Origin: JAUXEH01 sp965533275
GTDB taxonomy: Bacteria > Acidobacteriota > Aminicenantia > Aminicenantales > Aminicenantaceae
Direction of reading: 5' to 3'
Length of the DNA: 64,000 nucleotides
Assembly (NCBI GenBank): GCA_965533275.1
Contig: CBESWG010000001.1
Span: 215,360-279,359, forward strand
The position numbers were made by a program, and so were the translations under genes. How positions within the stretch are numbered: the first letter of the stretch is position 1; the number at the start of each line of letters is the position of its first letter. Shown piece by piece: positions 43,813-52,999 of the stretch. The notes under the pieces were generated by a model. That model was given only the letters and a program-made list of their open reading frames with translations, was not told where the DNA came from and ran no database searches.

Positions 43813-46173
43813 ATGTTCGGGATCTACATCAAAGGTACACTCCGCGGCATAAGAAAACAGAAGTGGTATTCCCTTATAACTCTGTCCGGCCTGGTTATCG
43901 GCATTACCTGTTTTATCCTGATATCGTTTTATGTTCGCTACGAGTTCAGCTACGACCGTTTCCATGAGGATCATCAAGATATCTACAGGGTGCTCGCAGA
44001 CACGGGAGAGGTCTACCGGGGGAAATCCCAGGTCGCCGTAACGCCGGCTCCTCTTGCTGGGGTAATGAAGGATGCCTATCCCGAGGTCTTGAGCGCAGCA
44101 AAGGTCATGGACACCAGCGTCACGATGAAATACCGGGACGTCCGATTGGCTGAGAGCGTGATTTATTATGCCGACCCCGCATTTTTTAATATCTTCAATT
44201 TCCCGTTCCTGAGCGGGAATCCAGCAACCGCGCTGGCAGAGCCCAACAGTCTTCTGATCAGCCGGGACATGGCCGAGAAGTATTTTGGGCGCTCGGATCC
44301 CTTTGGAGAAACCATCTCTGTTGACGGGAACGACTACAAGGTAACGGGAGTCCTGGAAAATGTCCCCGGCAACACGCATTTCCGCTTCGATTATCTGGCC
44401 TCGTTCTCCTCTCTGGTCGAGTCCAGAGGACAAGACCGTATATATCGCTGGAACAACTGGACCTATTACACCTATGTAAAGCTCCACGGAGAGGCCTCAT
44501 GGCTCTCTGTGGAACAGAAGCTGACCGATCTTCTTAAACAAAACTCCCCGAAGGCCTCCCAGGTCCTGCGCCTCCAACCGGTGGCGGAGATACATCTCTA
44601 CAACGAGGCCAATTTCGAGCTGGGATCCCATGGGGACATCCGCAACGTCTACCTGCTGTCGGCCATCGGGATTTTTATCCTGCTCATCGCATGCTTCAAT
44701 TTCATGAACCTGTCGACAGCAAGAGCCACGATCCGTGCCAAGGAGGTCGGACTGCGGAAGGTCGTCGGAGCCGGCCGGTTTCAGCTCGTGCGGCAGTTCC
44801 TGAGTGAATCCCTTCTGTTCTCCCTCCTGAGTCTTGTGTTTTCCTTGTCCCTGGTCAGGCTCCTGCTGCCCGCGTTCCGGATCTTTGTACAGCGGGAGCT
44901 GGAGACCGGATTCATTCTGGACAGCTCCCTGCTGCTCACTCTGGTCGGCCTGGTGCTCGTGATCGGTTTCGTTTCGGGCAGCTATCCCGCCCTGATCCTC
45001 TCCTCCTTTCAACCGACAACAGTACTAAGGGGAACACGGGCTAAAAGCTCCCGGGGCTCTTCAATTTTCCGGAACGTTCTGGTCGTGTGTCAATTCACCA
45101 TTTCCATTGCTCTTATTGTCTGCACAATCGTCGTATTCAAGCAGCTGCATTTCATGAGAAACAAGGAGCTGGGCTTTATCAAAGACTACGTCGTTACGGT
45201 CAGGAATCCGGCAGAAGGATCCGATGTTTTTAAAAACGAACTCCTGCAAAATCCCTTCATCCTGGATGCGGCACTCTCGGACAGGCTTCCACACAACATA
45301 ACCTCCGCCAGTTTCGGAGAGTGGGATGGGCACGATCCGGAAGAGAGGTTCATCGTCTACCGGAATTGGGTGGATGACGATTTCCTGGATTTCTACGACA
45401 TCCCTGTCATCCAGGGGAGGGGATTCTCCAATGAATTCAACGATTCGACCGACAATGCCTACATTCTAAACGAGGCCGCGGTTAAAGCCATTGGATGGGA
45501 TGATCCGATCGGAAAGCGGTTCGGATTCGATAAGGATCAGATGGGAGTGGTGGTTGGGGTTGTAAAAGATTTCCATTTTACATCTCTTCATCTGGACATC
45601 GGACCCCTGGCCCTGACGCCAGGTTCTGAGAACAACAGGGACTGGCTGTCTCTCAGGATCAATCCCACGGATGTGCCCCGGACTTTGGCATGGATCGAAG
45701 AAAAATGGAAACAGCATTCCCCGGAAGGGATATTCAGCTATTCCTTCCTGGATGACCGTTTGGACCGGATGTACAGGACCGAGAGCAGGCTGGTCAGTTC
45801 CTTCACCATCTACTCCCTGATCGCCATCTTCGTGGCCTGCCTGGGGCTGTTCGGTTTGGCCTCATTTGCCACGGCGCAAAGAACCAGGGAGATCGGCATA
45901 CGCAAGGTGCTGGGAGCCAGTGAGTGGAATATCACTTTGCTCACGACCAAGAAGTTCATTGGGCTGGTCCTGATCGCCAATGTCACTGCCGCACCCGCCG
46001 CTTATTTCGCGATGCATGCTTGGCTGCAGAATTTTGCCTATAAGACCAGCATCGGATCCTGGATCTTTATTCTGTCAGCAGCCCTGTCTTTTGTGATCGC
46101 TCTGATAACGGTCGGGTATCAGTCTATCAAGGCGGCCCTGGCCGATCCGGTGAAATCGCTGCGCTACGAGTGA
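43813..46173 (+). CDS. FtsX/MacB-type ABC transporter permease (no prefix domain)
   Basis: This 786-residue membrane protein begins directly with the first membrane span (WYSLITLSGLVIGITCFILI). It then has a MacB periplasmic core, the FtsX block with ATIRAKEVGLRKVVGAGRFQLV, a second core and a C-terminal FtsX block (TREIGIRKVLGASEWN), ending VKSLRYE. It lacks the N-terminal prefix helices and the PadR partner of the permeases at 15.9 kb and 52.4 kb. A good ribosome-binding site, AGGGAGG, precedes ATG 43813, and a TATAAT lies at 43776-43781. No ATPase gene is adjacent. Confidence 0.9.
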   Translation: MFGIYIKGTLRGIRKQKWYSLITLSGLVIGITCFILISFYVRYEFSYDRFHEDHQDIYRVLADTGEVYRGKSQVAVTPAPLAGVMKDAYPEVLSAAKVMDTSVTMKYRDVRLAESVIYYADPAFFNIFNFPFLSGNPATALAEPNSLLISRDMAEKYFGRSDPFGETISVDGNDYKVTGVLENVPGNTHFRFDYLASFSSLVESRGQDRIYRWNNWTYYTYVKLHGEASWLSVEQKLTDLLKQNSPKASQVLRLQPVAEIHLYNEANFELGSHGDIRNVYLLSAIGIFILLIACFNFMNLSTARATIRAKEVGLRKVVGAGRFQLVRQFLSESLLFSLLSLVFSLSLVRLLLPAFRIFVQRELETGFILDSSLLLTLVGLVLVIGFVSGSYPALILSSFQPTTVLRGTRAKSSRGSSIFRNVLVVCQFTISIALIVCTIVVFKQLHFMRNKELGFIKDYVVTVRNPAEGSDVFKNELLQNPFILDAALSDRLPHNITSASFGEWDGHDPEERFIVYRNWVDDDFLDFYDIPVIQGRGFSNEFNDSTDNAYILNEAAVKAIGWDDPIGKRFGFDKDQMGVVVGVVKDFHFTSLHLDIGPLALTPGSENNRDWLSLRINPTDVPRTLAWIEEKWKQHSPEGIFSYSFLDDRLDRMYRTESRLVSSFTIYSLIAIFVACLGLFGLASFATAQRTREIGIRKVLGASEWNITLLTTKKFIGLVLIANVTAAPAAYFAMHAWLQNFAYKTSIGSWIFILSAALSFVIALITVGYQSIKAALADPVKSLRYE

Positions 46174-46183
46174 ACCGGAACAA

Positions 46184-46213
46184 TTGAATAATTCCATCGC
46201 CTTGCGATATGAT
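46184..46213 (+). promoter_or_regulatory. Candidate promoter for the GNAT-YoaP gene
   Basis: TTGAAT (46184-46189) and TATGAT (46208-46213) are separated by 18 bases. An AGAGGTG ribosome-binding site (46221-46227) and the ATG at 46235 follow. Confidence 0.4.
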
Positions 46214-46234
46214 TGAGTCTAGAGGTGTGCAGGG

Positions 46235-47008
46235 ATGGAAATCATCGACTTGGCAGAAAAGCATGAACCACTCTACTTCCTCTGCCTGGAAGACTGGAGC
46301 GACGAACTCAAGGGAGCTGGCGATCACAAAGAAGTATGGTATGCCAAATTTAAGGAGAAAGGGCTTGGAGTCAAGCTCGCTGTCGATGATAGGGGAGAAG
46401 TGGGTGGCATGATCCAATACCTGCCTATCGAGCAAACGCATGTCCATGGAAAAGACCTGCACTTTGTGCACTGTATTTGGGTACACGGTCACAAAAAAGG
46501 AAGGGGAAACTTCCAGAAAAAGGGAATGGGCAAGGCTTTGCTTAAAGCCGCAGAGGAGGATGCCAAATCCAAAGGAGCAAAAGGAATGGCGGCATGGGGG
46601 ATCTCCATGCCGTTCTGGATGAAGGCTTCGTGGTTTAAGCGGCAGGGATACAAGAAGGCGGATAAAGATCGCATGGCCATCCTTGTTTGGAAGCCATTCA
46701 CAAGTGACGCGGTTCCACCGGAATGGAAAAAGGAAAAGAAGAAACCGGAAAAAACTGCAGGCAGGGTCACGATCTCAGCTTTCAAAAATGGCTGGTGCCC
46801 TGCGCAGAATTTGGCTTTTGAACGGGCAAAAATGGCTGCTGATGAATTTGGAGACAAAGTTGAATTCCGTGAATATAACACGCTGGACAAAGAAGTCTTC
46901 AACGAATGGGGAATTGTTGACGCCTTATTTATCGATGATAAACGTGTCAGAACAGGTCCGCCGCCATCCTATGAAAAAATAAAGAAGATTATTAAAAAGA
47001 AGATCTAG
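46235..47008 (+). CDS. GNAT acetyltransferase fused to a YoaP-like C-terminal domain
   Basis: This 257-residue cytoplasmic protein has a GNAT fold at about residues 1-150. The acetyl-CoA-binding loop lies around GRGNFQKKGMGKALLKAAEE, followed by a SMPFWMKASWFKRQGYKKAD strand-helix. The C-terminal part at about 175-255 has NGWCPAQNLAFERAKMAADEF and IVDALFIDDKRVRTGPPPSYEKIKKI. This resembles the thioredoxin-like YoaP domain; the expected second cysteine of a redox pair is absent. Such fusions are known but their acetyl acceptor is not. The gene is convergent with the PD40 triplication gene. Confidence 0.78.
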   Translation: MEIIDLAEKHEPLYFLCLEDWSDELKGAGDHKEVWYAKFKEKGLGVKLAVDDRGEVGGMIQYLPIEQTHVHGKDLHFVHCIWVHGHKKGRGNFQKKGMGKALLKAAEEDAKSKGAKGMAAWGISMPFWMKASWFKRQGYKKADKDRMAILVWKPFTSDAVPPEWKKEKKKPEKTAGRVTISAFKNGWCPAQNLAFERAKMAADEFGDKVEFREYNTLDKEVFNEWGIVDALFIDDKRVRTGPPPSYEKIKKIIKKKI

Positions 47009-47040
47009 ATTCCCACAACGCAGAAAAATTATATCCCCTT

Positions 47041-49610
47041 CTATTTCAATTCATCCGGTCTGAACTGTTCTATGATTTTTGCGTCGACCCAATAGATGTC
47101 TCCCAGCCCGTTTCCAGGGCTGTTGAGGATCCTTAGTTTGTCCTCATAAGTCAGAGGAACATCGGAGTAGGATTTATGAAGGCTTCTGTAGCTCGTAAAG
47201 AAGAAATATTTACCGTCCGGGGTTACAGTCGGGCAGAGTTCCCACGCGCTCGATTCAAAGGGTTCTCCCATTTTCTTCGCCTTTGTCCAGGAACCGTCAT
47301 CTTTTCGGAAGCTGACCAAGAGTTCGAAATCTTCCTCGGGTCTTCTGAGAAAGACGAGGTAGCTCTCATCTGGAGCAATGAACGGATCGATCTCATGTCC
47401 TTCACCGTTTACGCCCTCCCCCAGGTTTTCCGGCTCCGCATATTCTCCATCAATGAGCTTCGCTACGTAAACGTCCCACCCGCCCATTCCACCTTCGCGG
47501 CCAGAATTGAAGTATAAATTCCCATTTGAAGAGAAAGAAGAGTATCCCCACAAATCAGGCCTTAGGGCTCTGGGTTCGCTCCAGCCTGAATCAGTCCTTT
47601 CTACAATCCAGGTATGACCGGTTTCTGTTTCAGGTCCTTGGCCGTCTAAAGGTTGACGAGACCAGAAGACGATCTTGTTGCCGTCCGGAGAGATATTGAA
47701 TTCCGAGCGGTATTTACCAGAAAAGGGGGCCACCTGAGGTTTTGTCCACCTCCCGTTTTCTTCCTTTGTGAAAAGGACCACCATATGGGGGGCCCCGTAC
47801 AGTGAATAATAAAACTCCTTTCCATCGGGTGTGAAAGCGGCAATACGTTCATTGTAGCCAGTTGATATAATCCCCGGTGCAAAGATTTCTGGAGTCATTC
47901 CCGGCGGTTTCTGGCCGAGATAGGGGCCTTTGAGAACAGGGAACTCATCAGGCTTCAATGCCTTGATGATTTTTGCATCCACCCAGTAGATGTCGTCATT
48001 TCCGGTTCTGCCGCAGGTATAGAACAGAAATCTATTATCAAGAGTAACCCCATTAATACCTGAATCCCTGAATTCATACCCGAGATTTATTGGTTCCGTC
48101 CAGGTGCCATCAGTTTTACTGAAAGCGATGTATATGTCGTTATATTCACCGTATCCTCCAGGTCGATCAGAACTAAAGATAAGATAGCTTTCGTCAGGTG
48201 CAACAAAGGAATCATAATCGCTGTATTCAGAATTGATGGGCTTCCCTAAATTTCCCACCTCCACAAATCTCCCGTCCTTCAACCGGGCTCGATAAATATC
48301 ACTTTGCCCTAATCCTCCTTCTCTCTGGCTGAAAAAGTAAAGCGTTCCATCATTTGTGAGTGTGCCGCCGCAATCATGATTGCCAGGGGTGTTGACCGGA
48401 TATTCGAGCATGCAAGGCTCAGCCCATCCGGAATGAGTGAGCTTTGTCACCCAGATATTTCCTTGCTTTGAAGTTCTGTTGTCCTGATTGACCGGGCGTT
48501 TCGATGTGAAATAAAATGTTTTGCCGTCAGGAGCAAAATGAAAATCCCAATCAGCAAATTGGCTGTTGAATGGCACTGGAGACGGCTTTGTCCAGAATCC
48601 ATTTTTCACTTCTGTGAAATAAATAGTTTTATGTCCCTCTGGAGGCCTCCGGCGGTTGAACAGGAGCATATCACCATTCTTGGTAAATATGCTATTCGCT
48701 TCACCAAGGTTTTCAGTTGAAATAATCCCGGGAGCAAAGATCTCCGGTGTCATACCAGGCGGCTTTTGCCCCAGATAAAGGCCCTCAAAAATATTACTTT
48801 CCCATCGGGGAATAAACGCTCTTCGCGCCTCTTCGATAACGCGGCTGTCTATCCAATAAATATTGGAGATCTCCCCGGGTTCGTTGTATCGGCTGAAGAA
48901 GAGATATTTTCCGTCCGACGATAAGGTCGGGCAGGTTTCGTTATGCTCTGTATTCACTTCGTCTCCCAGGTTTACAGGCGTTGACCAGCCTCCATCCTCG
49001 TTTCGGAAGGCAACGTATATATCCTGCTTGCCATGGCCGTCATCTTGAATAGAGTCGATCAGTATAAAACTCTCATCAGGAGCAATGAAGCCGTGACCTC
49101 CAAATTCCAAACCTGCCTCACCTGATTCTTTGACAACACTTTTTTCCAGTAAAGCTTTGTATATTTTCCCCTGGGTGATATTCGAATAATACAGCGTCCC
49201 TTTTTTTGAGCAGGTGGGGAAAAAAGCGGATTCGTCTGTTATCTGTCCCTTCAAAGGTTGCGGGTTACGCCAACCGTCTTCATTAATATCAATTTTCCAA
49301 ATTCTGACATCCAAACCTTCATCATAGGGAGCGAAGAAGATATAACGACCATCCCAAGAAAAGAAAGCCTCCATCTCTTCTTTTTTTGCACCCTTGCTCA
49401 GGCTGACCAATTTAGGTTTCGTCCAAGTTCCTTCCACAATTCTTGTGTAATAGACACAAGCCGGTTTCTCGAGGATTTGGACAGAAAACAACAGTTCATC
49501 GCCTAACTGAGAAAAACTGAGGGCGAATTCGTGCCGGCCTTCCAGGGAAATGAGCCCGGGCGCGAACAGTTTCGCCTTCATTCCTGGAACCTTTTGTCCA
49601 AAATACTTCC
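47041..49610 (-). repeat. Threefold in-gene duplication of the PD40 module
   Basis: The module openings lie near 49551-49610, 48721-48783 and 47868-47931 (minus strand). At the DNA level they have diverged at many synonymous sites, so the duplication looks old. The first copy is the most divergent in protein sequence. Confidence 0.75.
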
Positions 49611-49707
49611 TAGCGAGAGGGGAGAATGGAGTGCTCTCTCTTTGAGATGACAACAAGGCCGTTGCTAAAAAAGCCAGCAGACCAAAGATAAATAATCTCA
49701 TTTTCAT
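47041..49707 (-). CDS. Large secreted PD40 protein made of three copies of one module
   Basis: This 888-residue protein has a signal peptide (about 1-22). Three consecutive modules of about 270-300 residues each open with the (Y)FGQKVPGM / YLGQKPPGM block and close with DIYWVDA[RK]-[VI]-I. They start near residues 34, 308 and 592. Modules 2 and 3 share YLGQKPPGMTPEIFAPGIIS. Each module is as long as the neighbouring single-module protein at 42783-43727. ATG at 49707 follows GGAGGAGG by 9 bases; the open frame starts at 49743. The function is unknown, probably binding. Confidence 0.82.
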   Translation of the reverse strand: MKMRLFIFGLLAFLATALLSSQRESTPFSPLARKYFGQKVPGMKAKLFAPGLISLEGRHEFALSFSQLGDELLFSVQILEKPACVYYTRIVEGTWTKPKLVSLSKGAKKEEMEAFFSWDGRYIFFAPYDEGLDVRIWKIDINEDGWRNPQPLKGQITDESAFFPTCSKKGTLYYSNITQGKIYKALLEKSVVKESGEAGLEFGGHGFIAPDESFILIDSIQDDGHGKQDIYVAFRNEDGGWSTPVNLGDEVNTEHNETCPTLSSDGKYLFFSRYNEPGEISNIYWIDSRVIEEARRAFIPRWESNIFEGLYLGQKPPGMTPEIFAPGIISTENLGEANSIFTKNGDMLLFNRRRPPEGHKTIYFTEVKNGFWTKPSPVPFNSQFADWDFHFAPDGKTFYFTSKRPVNQDNRTSKQGNIWVTKLTHSGWAEPCMLEYPVNTPGNHDCGGTLTNDGTLYFFSQREGGLGQSDIYRARLKDGRFVEVGNLGKPINSEYSDYDSFVAPDESYLIFSSDRPGGYGEYNDIYIAFSKTDGTWTEPINLGYEFRDSGINGVTLDNRFLFYTCGRTGNDDIYWVDAKIIKALKPDEFPVLKGPYLGQKPPGMTPEIFAPGIISTGYNERIAAFTPDGKEFYYSLYGAPHMVVLFTKEENGRWTKPQVAPFSGKYRSEFNISPDGNKIVFWSRQPLDGQGPETETGHTWIVERTDSGWSEPRALRPDLWGYSSFSSNGNLYFNSGREGGMGGWDVYVAKLIDGEYAEPENLGEGVNGEGHEIDPFIAPDESYLVFLRRPEEDFELLVSFRKDDGSWTKAKKMGEPFESSAWELCPTVTPDGKYFFFTSYRSLHKSYSDVPLTYEDKLRILNSPGNGLGDIYWVDAKIIEQFRPDELK

Positions 49708-49865
49708 TTCACATGACCTCCTCCCCGGATGCAATTCTATCACAAAAAACTAACATCCAAGCTGGACCAATATCCAGAAATACACGGATTTTTTCATGCC
49801 AATATACATCAGGGATAATCGAATGTTATATCAGCATTATATACGTATTTTCGAAGAATCCCGTT

Positions 49866-52450
49866 TTATTCTTCGTGCTTGAGGGAGTCGACCGGGCTGG
49901 CCAAGCAGGCACGGATCGTTTGGGAGAGGAGTGCAGCCAGACCAAATGCAACCATGAGAAGCGAAGCGAACAGGAAGTACTCGATCCTCAATCCGACCCG
50001 GTTGGAGAAACTCTGTGTGAACAGGCTGTTGACATAATAGGCAATGGGCACGGCGATCACGGTGGCGATTAATAGCAGCCGCATGAAATCCCGGGACAAG
50101 AGCTGGACCAGGCCGGAGGTGCTGGCACCGAGGATCTTCCGGATCCCGATCTCCTTGATCTTGACACGGGCGCTGTAGTTGGCTATGCCGAGGAGCCCCA
50201 GGCAGGCCACAACCAGTGCCAGCATCCCAACGAACCGGAACACCGTGGCAGAAACAGACACCGAGGACAGCTCATCCTCGATCTGATATGTGTACGAGGT
50301 AAACGTGAGTAGGGGAGCCACCGGGATCTTCTCCCAGGTCGCCTCCAGGAACGCGACGGCCTCGGCCTCGCTGCCGGGACGATGTCTCAGGTTGAGGGAA
50401 CGAAAACCGCTTGCTCTACCGAGCAGAAAACAGGGTTCCACGGAATCGGTCAAGCGGTTCAGATAGAAGTCCTTGACCACTCCGATGATATGGATTGCAC
50501 TCCCATCTCCTTGGATGATCTCGCGCCCTACGGATTCACCAGGGTTCCGAAGATCGAGCCTCTCAACGGCTCGTTCATTGATCAGGCAGAAGCGGCTCTC
50601 ATCCGAAATGATCGGCGGGAAATCTTCCCCCGCAACGATCTCGAGCCCGAGATTGGCGATGAAGTCTCTGTCTACCACTATCCGCCTCAGATGGAGAGAC
50701 TCTTCAGGCTCGGCTATTTTTACCGGCAACAGGGGGAAGGACGATGTTCCTGGGGCCCTATCGCAGGCTGAGATCCCCAGGATGTGAGGGCTCTGTGCCA
50801 GCTCGTTCCTGAGGTATTCGTAGTCGAGGCCGCTTATGCTGACATTAAGGATGTTCTCTGTCCTGTAGCCGGGATCCGTTCCCTGCATGTGGGCCTGCTG
50901 CCGGTAGAAAACGACCGTGGAGGTGATGAAGATGAGGGAGATGGCGAACTGCGTCACGATCAGTGCCTTGCGCATCTTGATCTTCTTGAAGAGGTGGAGA
51001 CCACCGCTGCCCCGAAGCGATTGAACTGGCCTGAAGCGGGACATGTATACGGCCGGGAACAGTCCCGCCACGATCCCTGTGGCCAGGGTGAAAAGCAGGA
51101 CAAAGACATAGAACCTGAGGTTGTCCTGGATCAGGAAAAACCTGGCAAATTCATAGTGCAGCCCCAGAAAGGCGGGCTCGAGCCAGCCCTTGTAGAGCAG
51201 AATCGCGAACACGAAAGCGATAAGGGCCAGGCCCACGGCCTCGCCCGTGAACTGAAGCACGAGCTGAGATTTTTTGCCCCCACCACCTTGCGGATGCCCA
51301 CCTCCCGGGCCCGGGTCAGCGCCCTGGCAATGGAAAGGTTCGTGTAGTTAAAGGCCGCGGTCAGCATGATCAGGACAGCCGTGATCGAGAGCAGTGTTAT
51401 GGGCCACCAGGGGAGAGTCGAGCCTGGATTCTGAATGGCGGGAGTTCCCGGATTGATCTTAGTCAGGGCCTGCAGACGGAATTCATAGGAATACTCCTTG
51501 CCCTGGAGGTGAGATTGAACCTGACCGGGCAAAAAGGCCCTTACCTGTGCCGGAGAAGCTTTCTCTTCCAGCAGGATGTAGACAAAATTGTAGTTGAGGT
51601 TTTCCCAGCTTTGGAGCTGGATCCCGCTCCTTTGCTGGCGTACCAGCGCTTCCAGGGAAGAAAATGAGATCATGGGCTGGATCTCGATATGGGATTTCAG
51701 CTGGGATGTATCCTCCAGTATGCCGGTGACCGTGTAATCCCCCAGACCTCCGTACTGTATGACCTTGCCTAAGGGCTCCTCATCGCCGAACAGGCTCAAG
51801 GCCATAACCTGGGTCAATACCAGTGAGAAAGGCTCTTCCAGCGCGGTCTGAGGATCTCCGGTTTCAAGTCCGAAGTCAAAAACCTCGAAAAAACTGCTCG
51901 AGGTCGCTAGAGACGCGATCGGCAGGAGCCTGTTTTTGTAGCTGGCATTGCCTGGGATACCGCTCTGCAGGCGAACGACTCGTTCTATCCCGGGACACTG
52001 CTCTTCCAGCGCCGCTGCGAGAGGGTAGGGGGCCGAGCCAAAGGTCCGCACGCCGTCTTCCGAGGAACGAAGCGTCGTTACCCTGTAGATCCGGTCTTTC
52101 TTCTCTTGGAACCGATCATAACTAAAAAAATCATTGATGACCTGAATGATCAGGAAGGTCAAAGCCAGGCTGACCGTGAATCCCAAGATGTTTATGAATG
52201 AATAGCTCTTGTGTTTGCGCAGATGTCGGAAGTTGATCTTGATGAAGCTTCTGAACATGGCGGCTCCCTGATCCAGAGCGTCTCTAATAAATGCCGGGAT
52301 GAGACAAAACACCTGGCCGCAGAACCAGAGATATGCGCTGATCCGGCCCTTGCTCTGGGCCATGGTCTGGAAACGGTCTTCATAGTCTCCCAGAGCGGCA
52401 TGGTGAACACTTTGGTGAACAAGCAGGGCAATGATCCGCTTTCTTATCAC
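49866..52450 (-). pseudogene. FtsX-type ABC permease with prefix domain, split by a frameshift
   Basis: Two frames together make one complete permease. The N-terminal frame runs from ATG 52450 with prefix helices (LLVHQSVHHAALGDYEDRF), the first span, the core and AREVGIRKVVGA. The C-terminal frame runs from just after a six-base A run on the minus strand (T6 at 51270-51275), with FTGEAVGLALIAFVF, the second core and an FtsX end VDSLKHEE. Compared with the permeases at 15.9 and 43.8 kb, the protein needs one more A, or a -1 shift. The run reads A AAA AAT in frame, a slippery type of heptamer. Its ATG overlaps the PadR stop by 4 bases. Confidence 0.8.
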
Positions 52451-52773
52451 TTTGTGTCTCCTGTAAGCGTAGGGACATCATCCCAGATGGTCGTTGAAAG
52501 CTCCTTGATCTGAAGGAGTGCCTTTTTTCCCAGGGGAGTCATCCGAAAGAGTACGCGGCTGCGGCCGCCTTTTTCCGGTAGAGGCGCACATTCGAATGAT
52601 TCTACCAGCCCTTGCTGAACCAAACGGCTCAGCGGGCTGTAGATGGCCCCAAATACCCACTTGAGGCCCGTCATCTTTTCGATATACTCCCGGATCGTCA
52701 CTCCATATGCATTGTCCTGGAGCTTCCAGACCGCCAGCAGGATCAGCTCTTCTTTTCGGGATAGTATCTTCAT
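52447..52773 (-). CDS. PadR-family transcriptional regulator
   Basis: This 108-residue winged-helix protein is similar in layout to the one at 15589: LSRKEELILLAVWKLQDNAYGVTIREYIE, GLKWVFGAIYSPLSRLVQQGLVE, then a wing with EKGGRSRVLFRMTPLGKKAL. It is coupled to the permease by an ATGA overlap at 52447-52450. Its promoter appears to contain an inverted repeat (52822-52836), which suggests that it represses itself and the permease. The conserved aromatic of the recognition helix region is present. The ligand is unknown. Confidence 0.9.
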   Translation of the reverse strand: MKILSRKEELILLAVWKLQDNAYGVTIREYIEKMTGLKWVFGAIYSPLSRLVQQGLVESFECAPLPEKGGRSRVLFRMTPLGKKALLQIKELSTTIWDDVPTLTGDTK

Positions 52774-52814
52774 GGTTACTTCCTATGTCTCATCATTGTT
52801 CATTTCGCATCATC

Positions 52815-52842
52815 ATCATAGTTCACGAAAAGTGAATTGCAA
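52815..52842 (-). promoter_or_regulatory. PadR promoter with an operator-like inverted repeat in the spacer
   Basis: On the minus strand, TTGCAA (52842-52837) and TATGAT (52820-52815) are 16 bases apart. TTCAC and GTGAA arms (52822-52836, 5-base centre) fill the spacer. A repressor bound there would block polymerase. Distance to the start codon is about 40 bases. Confidence 0.5.
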
Positions 52843-52999
52843 TAGTTCCATCTTCTGAATTTTTTCAAAGAGGAGGGGAGATTGACCTTCTAACTAATAA
52901 TGGGGTTCAGACAATTCTAATTGTTTTTATTTATCAATTGTGAAGAAGTATTTTGTGCAAATGAGAATAAATAGAGGATCTAGAATTCTTACTAGATTT

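Noticed and set aside
47868..48783. A CRISPR or DNA-level direct repeat, from the similar segments spaced in the PD40 gene.
   Set aside because: The similarity is at protein level within one reading frame and is explained by module duplication.
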